Assembly: GCF_020169515.1 (NCBI RefSeq)
Contig: NZ_JAHMHW010000007.1
Coordinates: 124,001-188,000, forward strand
Direction: 5' to 3'
Length of the DNA stretch: 64,000 nucleotides
From: Paenibacillus vietnamensis
Lineage (GTDB): Bacteria > Bacillota > Bacilli > Paenibacillales > Paenibacillaceae
Shown here: in pieces, positions 19,340 to 28,011 of the stretch
How positions within the stretch are numbered: position 1 is the stretch's first letter
How the letters are laid out: each line of letters begins with the position of its first letter
The notes under the pieces: generated by a model
Seen by the model: only the letters and a program-made list of their open reading frames with translations
Databases searched by the model: none
Told to the model about the DNA's origin: nothing
Position numbers and translations under genes: made by a program

Positions 19340-19383
19340 GATGCATCCACCTTTTTATCGTATTTTCAAACTATGTCAGTCGA

Positions 19384-20643
19384 CTAAATCCAGCCTCTCG
19401 CTTCCATAGCAGCCGCGATACGCTTGATCGAGATCATGTAAGCCGCCGTGCGCAGATCGGTGCCGTGCTCCTTCGCCAGGTCGCGGACCGCCACGTAGGA
19501 GAGAATCATGTTCGTCTCCAGCTTCTCGAGCACTTCCGCCTCGCTCCAGTAGTAGTTCATCAGGTTTTGCACCCATTCAAAATAAGACACCGTCACGCCG
19601 CCGGCATTGGCCAGCACGTCCGGAATGACCGTAATGCCTTTGCCCGCCAGTACGCGGTCGGCTTCCGGCGTCGTCGGTCCGTTGGCCGCTTCGGCCACGA
19701 TTCTCGCCTTGATGCGGTCCGCATTGGCAGCCGTAATGACATTTTCAAGCGCCGCCGGCACCAGAATGTCCACGTCCAGCTCAAGCAGCGTTTCGTTCGA
19801 AATGACCTGTGCATCTCTATATTCGCGAATGGACGAGCTGTCCTTCAAGCTGGATACGAGCTCAATATCCAATCCGTTCGGGTTGTAAATGCCGCCCTTC
19901 GAATCGCTGACCGCCACAATCTTACAGCCTGCTTCGCTCAGCAGACGAGCCGCGATGCGGCCAGCATTGCCGAAGCCCTGAATGGCTGCGGTCGCGTTTT
20001 GCACCGACAGTCCGCGGTCCTTCAGCGCCGCCAAAATCGTATAAACGCAGCCCTGCGCGGTCGCTTCGTTGCGCCCTTTGGAGCCGCCGATAATAAGCGG
20101 CTTGCCCGTAATGACGCCAGGCGAATTCGCGCCCTTCAGCCTGCTGTATGTATCCATCATCCAGCCCATAATTTGCGGCGTGGTATATACGTCCGGCGCC
20201 GGAATATCCTTGTCCGGACCTACAAAATCGGCGATCGCCTCCATGAAAGCCCGGCTGATGCGCTCGATCTCCCCTTTGCTGTGCTCGCGCGGATCACAAA
20301 TAACGCCGCCTTTGCCGCCGCCGTAAGGCAGGCCGACTACGCCGCATTTGAAGCTCATCCACATCGACAGCGCCTTCACCTCGTCGAGCGTCACTTCCGG
20401 ATGGAAGCGGATGCCGCCCTTCGTCGGGCCGATCGCATCGTTGTGCTGCGAGCGGTAGCCCTCGAACACGCGAATGGAGCCGTCGTCCATGCGCACGGGG
20501 AAGCTGACCGAAAGCACTCGCTTCGGTTGTTTCAGGATTTTGGTAACATGCTCAGGCAAATTCAGGAGTGCTGCCGCCGCATCGATTTGCTGCTGGGCGA
20601 TTTGATACGGGTTCAACGTTTCTTCTACTGCGTTAAGAATCAT
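19384..20643 (-). CDS. Glutamate dehydrogenase (GudB/RocG type)
   Basis: The 419-residue protein has the substrate site GPTKGGIRFHPEV and the catalytic Lys in PYGGGKGGV, followed by the NAD-binding domain with IQGFGNAG. It interconverts glutamate with 2-oxoglutarate and ammonia. The length and the motif order match the hexameric NAD-type enzymes of Firmicutes. GGAAA close to the ATG at 20643 is a weak ribosome binding site. Confidence 0.95.
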   Translation of the reverse strand: MILNAVEETLNPYQIAQQQIDAAAALLNLPEHVTKILKQPKRVLSVSFPVRMDDGSIRVFEGYRSQHNDAIGPTKGGIRFHPEVTLDEVKALSMWMSFKCGVVGLPYGGGKGGVICDPREHSKGEIERISRAFMEAIADFVGPDKDIPAPDVYTTPQIMGWMMDTYSRLKGANSPGVITGKPLIIGGSKGRNEATAQGCVYTILAALKDRGLSVQNATAAIQGFGNAGRIAARLLSEAGCKIVAVSDSKGGIYNPNGLDIELVSSLKDSSSIREYRDAQVISNETLLELDVDILVPAALENVITAANADRIKARIVAEAANGPTTPEADRVLAGKGITVIPDVLANAGGVTVSYFEWVQNLMNYYWSEAEVLEKLETNMILSYVAVRDLAKEHGTDLRTAAYMISIKRIAAAMEARGWI

Positions 20644-20846
20644 TTTCCGGTTCCGTCCTTCTCATCGAAAATTCGACCTCGCGGGTAAGTCGCTTTTTTG
20701 ATTCTACCTGTTTCAAATCCAATTGGGAAGAATTTTTTCGTCTAAAAATGCAAATTTTATGTCATCTAGTCCATTGTCATGTTAGGTTTCAATCAGTGTG
20801 AGTAAGAGTGACGTTCGAAGGGGGAAAAGCTGTACATGAGGATAAT

Positions 20847-20875
20847 AAAAAGCGCCCAATGATGGACGCTTTTTT
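20847..20875 (-). terminator. Terminator of the 146-codon gene
   Basis: AAAAAGCG and CGCTTTTT arms flank a 12-base loop. On the minus strand it starts 7 bases past the stop at 20882 and ends in a T-run. Confidence 0.8.
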
Positions 20876-20881
20876 AAATGC

Positions 20882-21322
20882 TTATAGTGTAATGGTAACA
20901 AAGTCACGATCCAAAACAACATTGCCTTCTTGCGGGGTGTTGCCGGATAATCCGAAATGGTTGACAATTACATTCGTGGTAGAAGAAAGAGTGACAATGA
21001 CTTCGTAGTGATCATTGACACCCACGAGACTTGTATTGAAGAATCTAAGAGCATTCGCCGGAACTGTAACGGTGTTGTTGCCGATTCTTACCGGTGTATT
21101 GGTATCCCAATCAAAAACCATTACGTTTGCAGTGATCGGAGAAGCTCCCCGATTCATGACTTCGGTGTGGGCAAAATTTGTGTTCGGATTTTTTTTGAGA
21201 ACACCTGTGCTTCTGACAAGACCGGTAGGCGTAGTCTTGATGTTCACTTCTTTTTTGAGCTGCGCGCTCAAATTCCTCCTCATCGTTCTGCTCTTTACGA
21301 CTCTGTTGATTGAACTTTTCAT
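20882..21322 (-). CDS. Hypothetical protein, beta-rich, no recognised family
   Basis: The 146-residue protein has a strongly basic N-terminus (KSSINRVVKSRTMRRN) and then alternating beta-type sequence with many Asn and Thr (NTNFAHTEVMNRGASPIT, IGNNTVTVPANAL). There is no signal peptide and no Cys. The start has GGAGATGATAGA upstream. It has its own terminator and so is probably monocistronic. The Asn/Thr-rich beta pattern resembles small spore-surface or fibre-like proteins of Bacilli, but that is only a resemblance. Confidence 0.75.
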   Translation of the reverse strand: MKSSINRVVKSRTMRRNLSAQLKKEVNIKTTPTGLVRSTGVLKKNPNTNFAHTEVMNRGASPITANVMVFDWDTNTPVRIGNNTVTVPANALRFFNTSLVGVNDHYEVIVTLSSTTNVIVNHFGLSGNTPQEGNVVLDRDFVTITL

Positions 21323-21431
21323 TCTATCATCTCCTATATGGTGGGATGATATAGTGTATTTGAAAATGATAGATTCGTCTGTTCATTTTTCCGGGTGGAT
21401 AAGCCCTTTTAATAGAATCGGCATACCACAA

Positions 21432-21457
21432 ATAAAAAAGGAGCCTAAAGGCTCCTT
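21432..21457 (-). terminator. Terminator overlapping the stop codon of the 39-codon ORF
   Basis: AAGGAGCC-TAAA-GGCTCCTT is a perfect 8-bp stem; on the minus strand it ends in T6. The TAA of the small ORF (21456-21458) is part of the base of the stem. Confidence 0.85.
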
Positions 21458-21575
21458 AGAATAAAAAGGTTTCAATGAACTTGATCCATCCTATGAAAGA
21501 GATCCACAAAGGGATACTTAGCGACGTCCCAACCAAAAGCCCTATTGATAAACTGCTCTTCTGATTCTTTGGCAT
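21456..21575 (-). CDS. Small single-span membrane peptide (39 residues), no recognised family
   Basis: This short frame starts MPKNQKSSLSIGLL and has one hydrophobic segment from about residue 9 to 31 (GLLVGTSLSIPLWISFIGW), ending FIETFLF. Support comes from its surroundings: a TATACA-17-TATAAT promoter lies about 40 bases upstream, GGAAGG about 10 bases before the ATG, and an intrinsic terminator starts at the stop codon. It therefore has the layout of a complete small transcription unit. Its function is unknown; a small membrane regulator, transporter helper or toxin-like peptide are all open. Confidence 0.6.
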   Translation of the reverse strand: MPKNQKSSLSIGLLVGTSLSIPLWISFIGWIKFIETFLF

Positions 21576-21612
21576 TTAAACCACGCCTTCCGGTTTGGTC
21601 TTCTTAACAAAA

Positions 21613-21641
21613 ATTATACATGTAAACGCTTTCTTTGTATA
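21613..21641 (-). promoter_or_regulatory. SigA-type promoter with a cre (CcpA) site in the spacer
   Basis: On the minus strand TATACA (21641-21636) and TATAAT (21618-21613) are 17 bases apart. The spacer holds TGTAAACGCTTTCT (21621-21634, plus strand), which matches 13 of 14 positions of the catabolite-responsive element TGWAANCGNTNWCA. Binding of CcpA there would block the promoter, so the small ORF at 21456-21575 should be repressed when preferred sugar is present. Confidence 0.65.
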
Positions 21642-21729
21642 TGGTCCTATAGATCTTATTACATTGAAAATGCTGGTTACATTTGGTTATTTAGACCTAT
21701 ATTCAGTGAGTTCAAATGCAAATGAACCC

Positions 21730-21781
21730 AAAAAAAGGAAGCGAAGGGATCCGCAGCTGCATGCGTTTCCTTCGCTTCCTT
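21730..21781 (-). terminator. Terminator of mtlD
   Basis: A 13-bp stem (AAGGAAGCGAAGG paired with CCTTCGCTTCCTT) flanks a loop of 21 bases and ends in T7 on the minus strand, 18 bases beyond the mtlD stop. Confidence 0.88.
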
Positions 21782-21799
21782 ATATAGGCTGCGTCTTGC

Positions 21800-22969
21800 C
21801 TATTTCAATACAGCCGAGTAGTTCTCCTTAAGCGAGCCGTAGCTGTCGACGATTTGCTGGTGAATCGCATGCTTGTGGGGAATGCCCATGTGGTCGGTGA
21901 TAACCTCGTGAATGCCTTGGCGCCGGATGGCGTCCTGGAGGAAGACGGCCTCCTCGTCCTTCGGATAATCGAACATGAGAGCGGCGGCAATCGCCGAGGT
22001 GAGATGCGGGATGCCCATGCCCAGCCGGTGCGCCTGCAAGGCGGGACGGACAAGCCGGTCGTTCAAGGACAGCTTGCGGAGCGGTGAGCGCCCCACTCGC
22101 ACGACTTCGTCGGTTAATCGGGGATTGGTGAAACGATGCAGCATTTTCGCAATGTATTTCTCGTGTTTTTTCTCATCCAGACCGAACTTGGCCGTGAGCA
22201 AATGCCCCGTCTCCCGAAGCACGCCCTGCACCTCCGCCTTGATCCTTGAATCGCCCATCACGTCCTGAATCGTATCGTACCCCTCCAGGTATCCGTGATA
22301 AGCCGCGACGGCATGGCCGGTATTCACGGTAAAAAGCTTGCGTTCAATATAAGGCTGCAAATCATCCACATATTTCACGCCTTCGATCGGCTGATGGCCT
22401 TCCAGCATGGCCGACCGGTCGATCACCCACTCGTAATACGGCTCCACCGTCACCCGGAGAAAGTCCTCATGGTTCTGTACCGGGACGATCCGGTCGACCG
22501 CCGCGTTCGGAAAGGCGATGCAGCGCTCCGCTCTCTCTTGTAAATCCGGTGCAAGATGCTTATACACCCGCTGCTTCAGCTGCGTGCTGCCCCCAATCGC
22601 GTTCTCGCAGGCGATAATATGCAGCGGCCTGTCGCTGCCGAGCAGCAGTCGCCTCTCGATGCCGGCCGCGATCGCTCCCGCGATATGCTTCAGGGCCGAT
22701 ACGCCGACCGCGGTCGTGACGAGATCCGCTTCCGCAATCGCCTGCGATACGGCCTCCTTGTTCTTGCCGCTGATCGCAGTCACATTGCCGACGATTTCCG
22801 TGTCGCGCGCCTCGTTCGCCAAAGTAACCGCATATTGCTTTTGCTGCTGGAGCAGCTGTACCTTCTTCTCGTTCCTTGCTACGAACGTCACCTCGTAACC
22901 CGCATTCGACAGAAGAAGACCGATGAAACCTCTTCCGATATTGCCTGCGCCAAAATGTACAGCCTTCAT
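21800..22969 (-). CDS. mtlD: Mannitol-1-phosphate 5-dehydrogenase
   Basis: The 389-residue protein has the N-terminal NAD-binding motif KAVHFGAGNIGRGFIG and the family sequences ACENAIGGSTQL, FPNAAVDRIVP and KLFTVNTGHAVAAYHGYLEG with the catalytic Lys. It oxidises mannitol-1-phosphate to fructose-6-phosphate. AAAGGAGG stands before the start. No mannitol PTS genes are in the window, so it is an isolated mtlD. Confidence 0.96.
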   Translation of the reverse strand: MKAVHFGAGNIGRGFIGLLLSNAGYEVTFVARNEKKVQLLQQQKQYAVTLANEARDTEIVGNVTAISGKNKEAVSQAIAEADLVTTAVGVSALKHIAGAIAAGIERRLLLGSDRPLHIIACENAIGGSTQLKQRVYKHLAPDLQERAERCIAFPNAAVDRIVPVQNHEDFLRVTVEPYYEWVIDRSAMLEGHQPIEGVKYVDDLQPYIERKLFTVNTGHAVAAYHGYLEGYDTIQDVMGDSRIKAEVQGVLRETGHLLTAKFGLDEKKHEKYIAKMLHRFTNPRLTDEVVRVGRSPLRKLSLNDRLVRPALQAHRLGMGIPHLTSAIAAALMFDYPKDEEAVFLQDAIRRQGIHEVITDHMGIPHKHAIHQQIVDSYGSLKENYSAVLK

Positions 22970-23098
22970 CGTCCGAACCTCCTTTATTTTTTTCTGAAAA
23001 ATAGGGATGGTGTCGTTCGCGTTTAATTGTTTGAATATTCTGAATTTAATTGTTGCAGATTTGTCAGAGCAGACGGGGACAACCGCCTGCTTATTGGT

Positions 23099-23776
23099 TT
23101 AACGCGAGATACTGAGCAGCTTGCCCGCCGCTACATGCTCAAAGTCGATGCTTTCCAGGGAATCCGAGTGGTAAAAGAGATGGGACTCGTCGAACGTCAG
23201 CATTTTTGTCAGCGTGTTAGGGACGATGATGCAGCTCATGCCGGCTGCCGCGGCGGCCCTTGCTCCATTCGGGGAATCCTCGATCGCAATCGCTTCGTCC
23301 GCGCTTACGCCGAGCGCTTCAATCACCTGCAAGTATAGCTCCGGATCAGGCTTCACTTTCGCGACGTCGTCCGCTGTGCGGATTACTTCAAAGTAGTGGC
23401 CGAGGCCCAGCTTGTTCAAATATTTGTCGATCCACGCCCGCTCCGAGCTGGTTGCGAGCCCGATCTTCAAGCCGGCGGCTTTGGCGAATTCGAGATAAGT
23501 CAGAATGCCTTCCCGCACCTGCTCCCTCTCCATCAGCTCCGCGTGCCGGGCTCTTACCGCTGTGCGAAATTCCTGCCGGTCGATCGGAAGCTTGAGCTCC
23601 GTGATCAGATATTCATAAGGGTTGAAGGTGTGGAGGCTTGTGCCGATGCAGCCGGAGTACTGCTCAATCGTAAGCTCTACGCCATGCTCGCTGTATGCGT
23701 CGCGGAAGGCGTTGTACCAAGCCGTCTCCGTGTCAATAATCGTGCCGTCAAAATCAAAAACTATCGCTTTAATCAT
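23099..23776 (-). CDS. HAD-superfamily phosphatase/phosphoglucomutase-like protein (YhcW-like)
   Basis: The 225-residue protein has HAD motif I FDFDGTIIDTE at the N-terminus, motif II LATSS, the conserved Lys in KVKPDPELY and motif III IEDSPNGARAA. The cap domain is of the beta-phosphoglucomutase/GPP type. It acts on a small phosphorylated metabolite, not identified. GAAAGGAG precedes the ATG. It lies 129 bases upstream of mtlD on the same strand, so cotranscription is possible. Confidence 0.88.
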   Translation of the reverse strand: MIKAIVFDFDGTIIDTETAWYNAFRDAYSEHGVELTIEQYSGCIGTSLHTFNPYEYLITELKLPIDRQEFRTAVRARHAELMEREQVREGILTYLEFAKAAGLKIGLATSSERAWIDKYLNKLGLGHYFEVIRTADDVAKVKPDPELYLQVIEALGVSADEAIAIEDSPNGARAAAAAGMSCIIVPNTLTKMLTFDESHLFYHSDSLESIDFEHVAAGKLLSISR

Positions 23777-24132
23777 TCTTTCGTCTCCTTTCGAGAGGGG
23801 GAAATGTGATTAACGTTGCTAATACCGTAACATGTCATAAAAATTCACGTCAAGGCAGGCAGTCGCCCAAACGGCCGATTTCGGGGGTTGTCCTTAAAAG
23901 TTTATGAAAACGCTGAACCCGCCGTGGGTGCTGGGTTTTTCGCGGAAACTGCAAATGCTTTCATTTGGCATGAAAAAAATTTTCAGATTATTCTGGTGGG
24001 AGCGGTTACATGGCGGCGGGAGGTCAGGAGCAGCTTGGTCGCCTAGTGATGCTGTTGCTCTTATGCTGGGATGAGCTGGGTGATGGTGGGCGGCGATGCT
24101 GAGGAAGCTAATGCGGCGGAGTGATGAGTGGA

Positions 24133-24332
24133 GTAACGATAATTTTTAGTGCTAATTGACTCAGTTCGGTAGTGGTGGTGGGGATTAGCGAAAGTTTCTA
24201 GCGTTCATCGCAGCTCTAGGCGCTCGATAGGTGGTGGCAGGTGGGAGTATGGCGGATGAACGATCGTTTTTAGCGCTATTCGGGGAATTCGATGGTGTTA
24301 GCGGGGATTAGCGATAGTCATTTTCGTTATTG
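24133..24332. repeat. Two degenerate direct copies of an inverted-repeat module
   Basis: Each copy has a forward arm related to AACGATnnTTTTTAGCGCTA (24133-24157, 24258-24282) and, 25 bases on, a reverse arm related to GATTAGCGAtAGT...CGTT (24183-24209, 24306-24332). The copies are about 124 bases apart. Otherwise 23777-24403 shows no gene; a weak cre-like sequence lies at 23905-23918. Confidence 0.55.
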
Positions 24333-24354
24333 CAAAACCCACAGCCGCTAAAGC

Positions 24355-24373
24355 AAAAAACGCCCAAGGCGTT
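24355..24373 (-). terminator. Terminator of the EamA transporter gene
   Basis: AACGCC-CAA-GGCGTT lies 31 bases beyond the stop and is followed by T6 on the minus strand. Confidence 0.7.
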
Positions 24374-24403
24374 AAGCCCGGGGCGGTGTGGTGTGCGGTT
24401 TGG

Positions 24404-25399
24404 TTACTCTGCCTTAGCCAAGCGTTCTACACTCGCCAGACTGCTAGTCTGGAGATCCGGACCAGCCAAAATGTCAGCGCCAGCAAGGCTGTCCACTTCC
24501 GCTTCCGCCGGACGCTTCCGCTCGATAGTGATCCAGATGAGGCCGGCGGCCATGCAGCCTGCACCGCACATTTGGAGCAGCGCGATACGCTCGTCGAACA
24601 TGATATAACCGGCGATAACGGCCGCAGCAGGCACCGCGTAGCGGAAAAAGTTCGATCTGGTCGCGCCCACTTTGTACATGCATGCGTTCCACATCACGAA
24701 GGCCGCGACGGTGCAAAGGAGAACGTTGTAGCCGATCGACAGGTAGTGAACGGCGCCAAGCGACGCCCAGTCCGTTTCCCCCCACCCGCCGATCGTCAGC
24801 GGAAGCATGAACAACGATCCGAACGCGATCGTCCAGGTGCTGACCCGCAGCGCCGAATACTGCCTCATGAGCGACATCGAGCTCAGGTTGAACAGCGGCC
24901 CGATAATGCTGACGGCGAACGCCATCGCGTTGCCGAGCATATTTTCGGAGGAGAGGTTGAAGCCTTCGCCTCCGCCGAGAATGACGAGACAGACGCCGGC
25001 CATCGAGATCCCCCCGCCCACGACAAGCCGCAGGGTGATCGTTTCCTTCAAGAACAAAGGAGCGAAGAGCGCCGCAAAAATCGGCCAAGGCGCCACGTTC
25101 AGAAGCGAAGCGTTCGCCAGCGTCGTGTATTTGATCGAATACATGACCGTAATTTCAAGGAGCGTGATGCCGACAAGTCCGATTAGCGCCAGCTTCGGCA
25201 CAACCCGCCACGGGATGCCGACGCTGCCCTCGGTCAGCTTCAGAATCAGAAAAAAGAACGGTACCGCAAGTCCAAAACGCAATACTGCAAAAACGATCGG
25301 GTTAAACGACTCCATCGCCAGCCGCGAAATGCCGAAATTCGCTCCCCATACGGCAGCGATAAATACCAATCCGCCGTAATACACCCACCTGTTGTTCAT
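24404..25399 (-). CDS. EamA/DMT-family membrane transporter
   Basis: The 331-residue protein has ten predicted membrane segments arranged as two EamA repeats (AVWGANFGISRLAMESFNP near the N-terminus; second repeat from about 155). The C-terminal tail is acidic and cytoplasmic. The family exports or imports amino acids, nucleotides or other small metabolites; the substrate is unknown. It stands alone with its own terminator. Confidence 0.9.
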   Translation of the reverse strand: MNNRWVYYGGLVFIAAVWGANFGISRLAMESFNPIVFAVLRFGLAVPFFFLILKLTEGSVGIPWRVVPKLALIGLVGITLLEITVMYSIKYTTLANASLLNVAPWPIFAALFAPLFLKETITLRLVVGGGISMAGVCLVILGGGEGFNLSSENMLGNAMAFAVSIIGPLFNLSSMSLMRQYSALRVSTWTIAFGSLFMLPLTIGGWGETDWASLGAVHYLSIGYNVLLCTVAAFVMWNACMYKVGATRSNFFRYAVPAAAVIAGYIMFDERIALLQMCGAGCMAAGLIWITIERKRPAEAEVDSLAGADILAGPDLQTSSLASVERLAKAE

Positions 25400-25521
25400 G
25401 CTCTACGCTCCATTTTGCCAGTCTATAACGAATAAAGTTCCTCACTAATCATAGAGCATCGCTGACAATAAGAGAAGACGTTTTATTTTGGCTATTTTTT
25501 ATGCGATTTGAGTGGGTCGGA

Positions 25522-25959
25522 TCACCTGCAATCTTCTTCGACCGTGATGCCGTCATCGCGGACCGTCACTTCGGAAAAGCCCGACAAAGACTCGGTGTAC
25601 GAGCATACGGTTTTGATATATTCTTCCCCGCCGGAGTTCGAAAATTTCAAATAAACGGCGCCCTCCCCGCTCAAGCTCAGCTTGGGCTTGATCCGTACTT
25701 CCTCTCCGCTTTTGACGGTTTTCGAGGACCGGTCCTTCGAGTCGCCTTCCACAATGCCCGCTGCCGATGCGCTTTCAATGATTCCGGTTTCGATGGAGAC
25801 GATATCGTGCTTGGACTGATTGATGATTTTGACGCTGAAGCTTTGAAAGGGGCCTAAAAATTTCGCGCCCCCTCTGAAGATCGTAATCGCGCCCAACGCC
25901 AGAAGCACAAATGCCATGACGGTGAGAAGCATGATGGTGATATTTTTGCGGTAGATCAA
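25522..25959 (-). CDS. Membrane-anchored hypothetical protein
   Basis: The 145-residue protein has one N-terminal membrane segment (about 8-28) and an extracellular beta-type domain ending TVRDDGITVEEDCR with two Cys residues (near 126 and at the second last position). The chosen start is a TTG at 25959 because GGGAGGT stands 6 bases upstream; an ATG-started longer frame to 26016 has no good ribosome binding site. The family is not recognised. It stands alone, divergent from the GMC oxidoreductase gene. Confidence 0.7.
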   Translation of the reverse strand: MIYRKNITIMLLTVMAFVLLALGAITIFRGGAKFLGPFQSFSVKIINQSKHDIVSIETGIIESASAAGIVEGDSKDRSSKTVKSGEEVRIKPKLSLSGEGAVYLKFSNSGGEEYIKTVCSYTESLSGFSEVTVRDDGITVEEDCR

Positions 25960-26183
25960 GCGAATACCTCCCTGGTACGGCATTTTGGCAACCCGACCAC
26001 GAGGCCCGGATTCCACAATCTGTTACGCGTACAAGCTGCAAAATGTTGCATAATCGCGGAGTGCTAAAAACCTCGTTACACAATACCATCCGCTTTCACA
26101 TAAGTATTGCCGGACTAATTCGGAGCACCCCTTACATAAACTAAATGTTGTAGACTGCAGATGCAAAGGGGTGGAAAAGGTTC

Positions 26184-27818
26184 ATGGCACTGAGAGTATG
26201 GGTTGCTCGCAACAACGATACACTTCGCAGCATCGCGGATCAAAACCATGTATCAATAGATCATCTCATGACACTTAATCCATCCATCGAACACCTTGAT
26301 CAGAACATCGCCGGTAAACTGGTAAATCTTCCTTTCTTGTCCGAGTCGGACATGAGGCAAGCCGCTACTCCTCCGACTTGTCCGCAATCATCGGAATATA
26401 TCGATAACTGGATTCCACTGACTCCATTGGAAACGATGGCGGAAGAGGAATACGATGTTCTGATTGTAGGTACAGGTGCCGGAGGAGGAACCATGCTCTG
26501 GAGATTGTGCGAACAGTGGCGGAACAGCGGTAAGCGGATTGGTATTATTGAAAGAGGAAGCATTGTAATGCCGACGCACGGCCGTAACCTTCCAATGATG
26601 AATCGCACACGTCTGGAACAATATTACCGGTATATATCAGATCCATTGCAAGGCTCCTTCCCTGAGTTTATAGGGGCGAGAGAAGTGATTTGCCTAGGGG
26701 GAAGAACCGTATTCTGGGATTTAGTTTCTTCCCGTTTGGATTTGTCTCTGATTCCGGAGTGGCCGGTCCCGATTGATGAAATGGAAACTTATTACGCCAT
26801 GGCTGAACGGATCATGAATGTCACCCAAGAATATGCCAAAGATTCTTCGTTAACGGAAAATTTGCTCAACCGACTGCAGCAAGGCGGTTTTCCCGAATCG
26901 AGATATATGCCGATAGCTGCTGATCTTCAGCCAACAAAGTTCGGAGTCGTACACTCGGATGTTTTTTTTAGTTCTTTTTCTCTCCTTGCTAAAGCTTCAT
27001 TTCTCAGACCTTTCGATTTGGCGATAAACGCCCGCGCCGTTCAAGTGCTGGTCGATCAGGGAAGAGCAACCGGCGTTAAGGTGATGTCTCCGGATAAGAG
27101 TTCTTATACTCTGAAAGCCAAAACAGTCGTATTGTCGGCGAGTACGTATGAAACTCCGCGTTTGCTGCTGCATTCCGGTATTGAGGGAGAAGCGATCGGA
27201 CATTATATGACAAATCAGGTTTTTATGCTGGCTCCCGGAAAAGTGAGCCGTAGAGATTTCACGGACATTCCTGGAACTCTCGCTATATTGATTACAGCAA
27301 CACCAGAAAAGCCTTATCAGATCCGGCTGATAGGACCGAGCGGTTTTGATTGGTATCCGTCTGCCGAGGAAAAACCGTTCCTGGAGGATCTTGAGATTCT
27401 TCTTCTATGTTTTGGTATGATTGCCCCGCGGTATGAAAACGGGGTCAGTCTCAACCCTAACCGGATAGATGAATACGGAGTACCGGAAATAGAAGTAGTC
27501 TTTTCTTTCAGTGATGAAGAACAAGCTGAAATTCAAAAGATGCTGGGAACAGTTAATCAGATTTCTTCCGCCACGGATATCATCTTTGGTGAAGCCTGCC
27601 TTGTGCCTACCGGAGATTTGCATCACACTTCGGGTACGTGCCGTATGGGGAATGACCCTTCGACCTCGGTTACGGATCCGTATGGTCAAGTTCACGGCAT
27701 TTCCGGGCTGTATGTGGCCGACAACAGTGTTCTGCCATTCATCGGGTCCGGAAATCCGACGTTGACTACAGTTGCACTGGCCATTCGAACGGCAGACCAT
27801 ATCGTCACGCTAACGTGA
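26184..27818 (+). CDS. GMC-family FAD oxidoreductase with N-terminal LysM domain
   Basis: The 544-residue protein starts with a LysM-like module (about 3-50: RVWVARNNDTLRSIADQN ... LNPSI). A GMC oxidoreductase follows, with FAD-binding VGTGAGGGTMLWRL (about 94-107), the active-site His region HHTSGTCRMG and the closing motif GLYVADNSVLP...GSGNPTLTT. GMC enzymes oxidise alcohols, sugars or sterols; the substrate is unknown. No signal peptide is seen, so the peptidoglycan-binding module suggests targeting to a spore or to wall reached by another route. GC content is lower than in its neighbours, and long minus-strand frames are fewer, which may point to transfer. Confidence 0.88.
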   Translation: MALRVWVARNNDTLRSIADQNHVSIDHLMTLNPSIEHLDQNIAGKLVNLPFLSESDMRQAATPPTCPQSSEYIDNWIPLTPLETMAEEEYDVLIVGTGAGGGTMLWRLCEQWRNSGKRIGIIERGSIVMPTHGRNLPMMNRTRLEQYYRYISDPLQGSFPEFIGAREVICLGGRTVFWDLVSSRLDLSLIPEWPVPIDEMETYYAMAERIMNVTQEYAKDSSLTENLLNRLQQGGFPESRYMPIAADLQPTKFGVVHSDVFFSSFSLLAKASFLRPFDLAINARAVQVLVDQGRATGVKVMSPDKSSYTLKAKTVVLSASTYETPRLLLHSGIEGEAIGHYMTNQVFMLAPGKVSRRDFTDIPGTLAILITATPEKPYQIRLIGPSGFDWYPSAEEKPFLEDLEILLLCFGMIAPRYENGVSLNPNRIDEYGVPEIEVVFSFSDEEQAEIQKMLGTVNQISSATDIIFGEACLVPTGDLHHTSGTCRMGNDPSTSVTDPYGQVHGISGLYVADNSVLPFIGSGNPTLTTVALAIRTADHIVTLT

Positions 27819-27903
27819 TGACCATGCCCCTAAGCGGGAAAAAAGCGTCCTTGGCTTATTTATGAGCATTTTTTTATTAACTCCGAAAATAGTTAACATC
27901 GCT

Positions 27904-27932
27904 AAAAAGCCGGCCAAAAGGCCGGCTTTGCA
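27904..27932. terminator. Bidirectional hairpin between convergent GMC and yhgE genes
   Basis: AAAGCCGGCC-AAAA-GGCCGGCTTT is a perfect 10-bp stem. T5 follows on the minus strand and a weaker T-run on the plus strand, so it best serves yhgE. A second small stem (GCCGCC/GGCGGC) lies at 27947-27962. Confidence 0.8.
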
Positions 27933-28011
27933 TTGTATCGGATAATGCCGCCAGCAGGCGGCGTACGCAATGACGATGCACAAATTCAATGGCGAAACTC
28001 ATTATGACGGA

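Noticed and set aside
18161..20688. Long plus-strand reading frames opposite the ddh and glutamate dehydrogenase genes
   Set aside because: They are shadows of well-conserved minus-strand genes in GC-rich sequence, with Arg/His-rich translations and no ribosome binding sites.
23905..23918. cre-like sequence TGAAAACGCTGAAC upstream of the HAD phosphatase gene
   Set aside because: The last two consensus positions fail and there is no visible promoter.
26097..26150. SigK-like CATAnnnTA motif upstream of the LysM-GMC gene
   Set aside because: The AC element is not at the needed 16-17 base distance, so sporulation control cannot be claimed.
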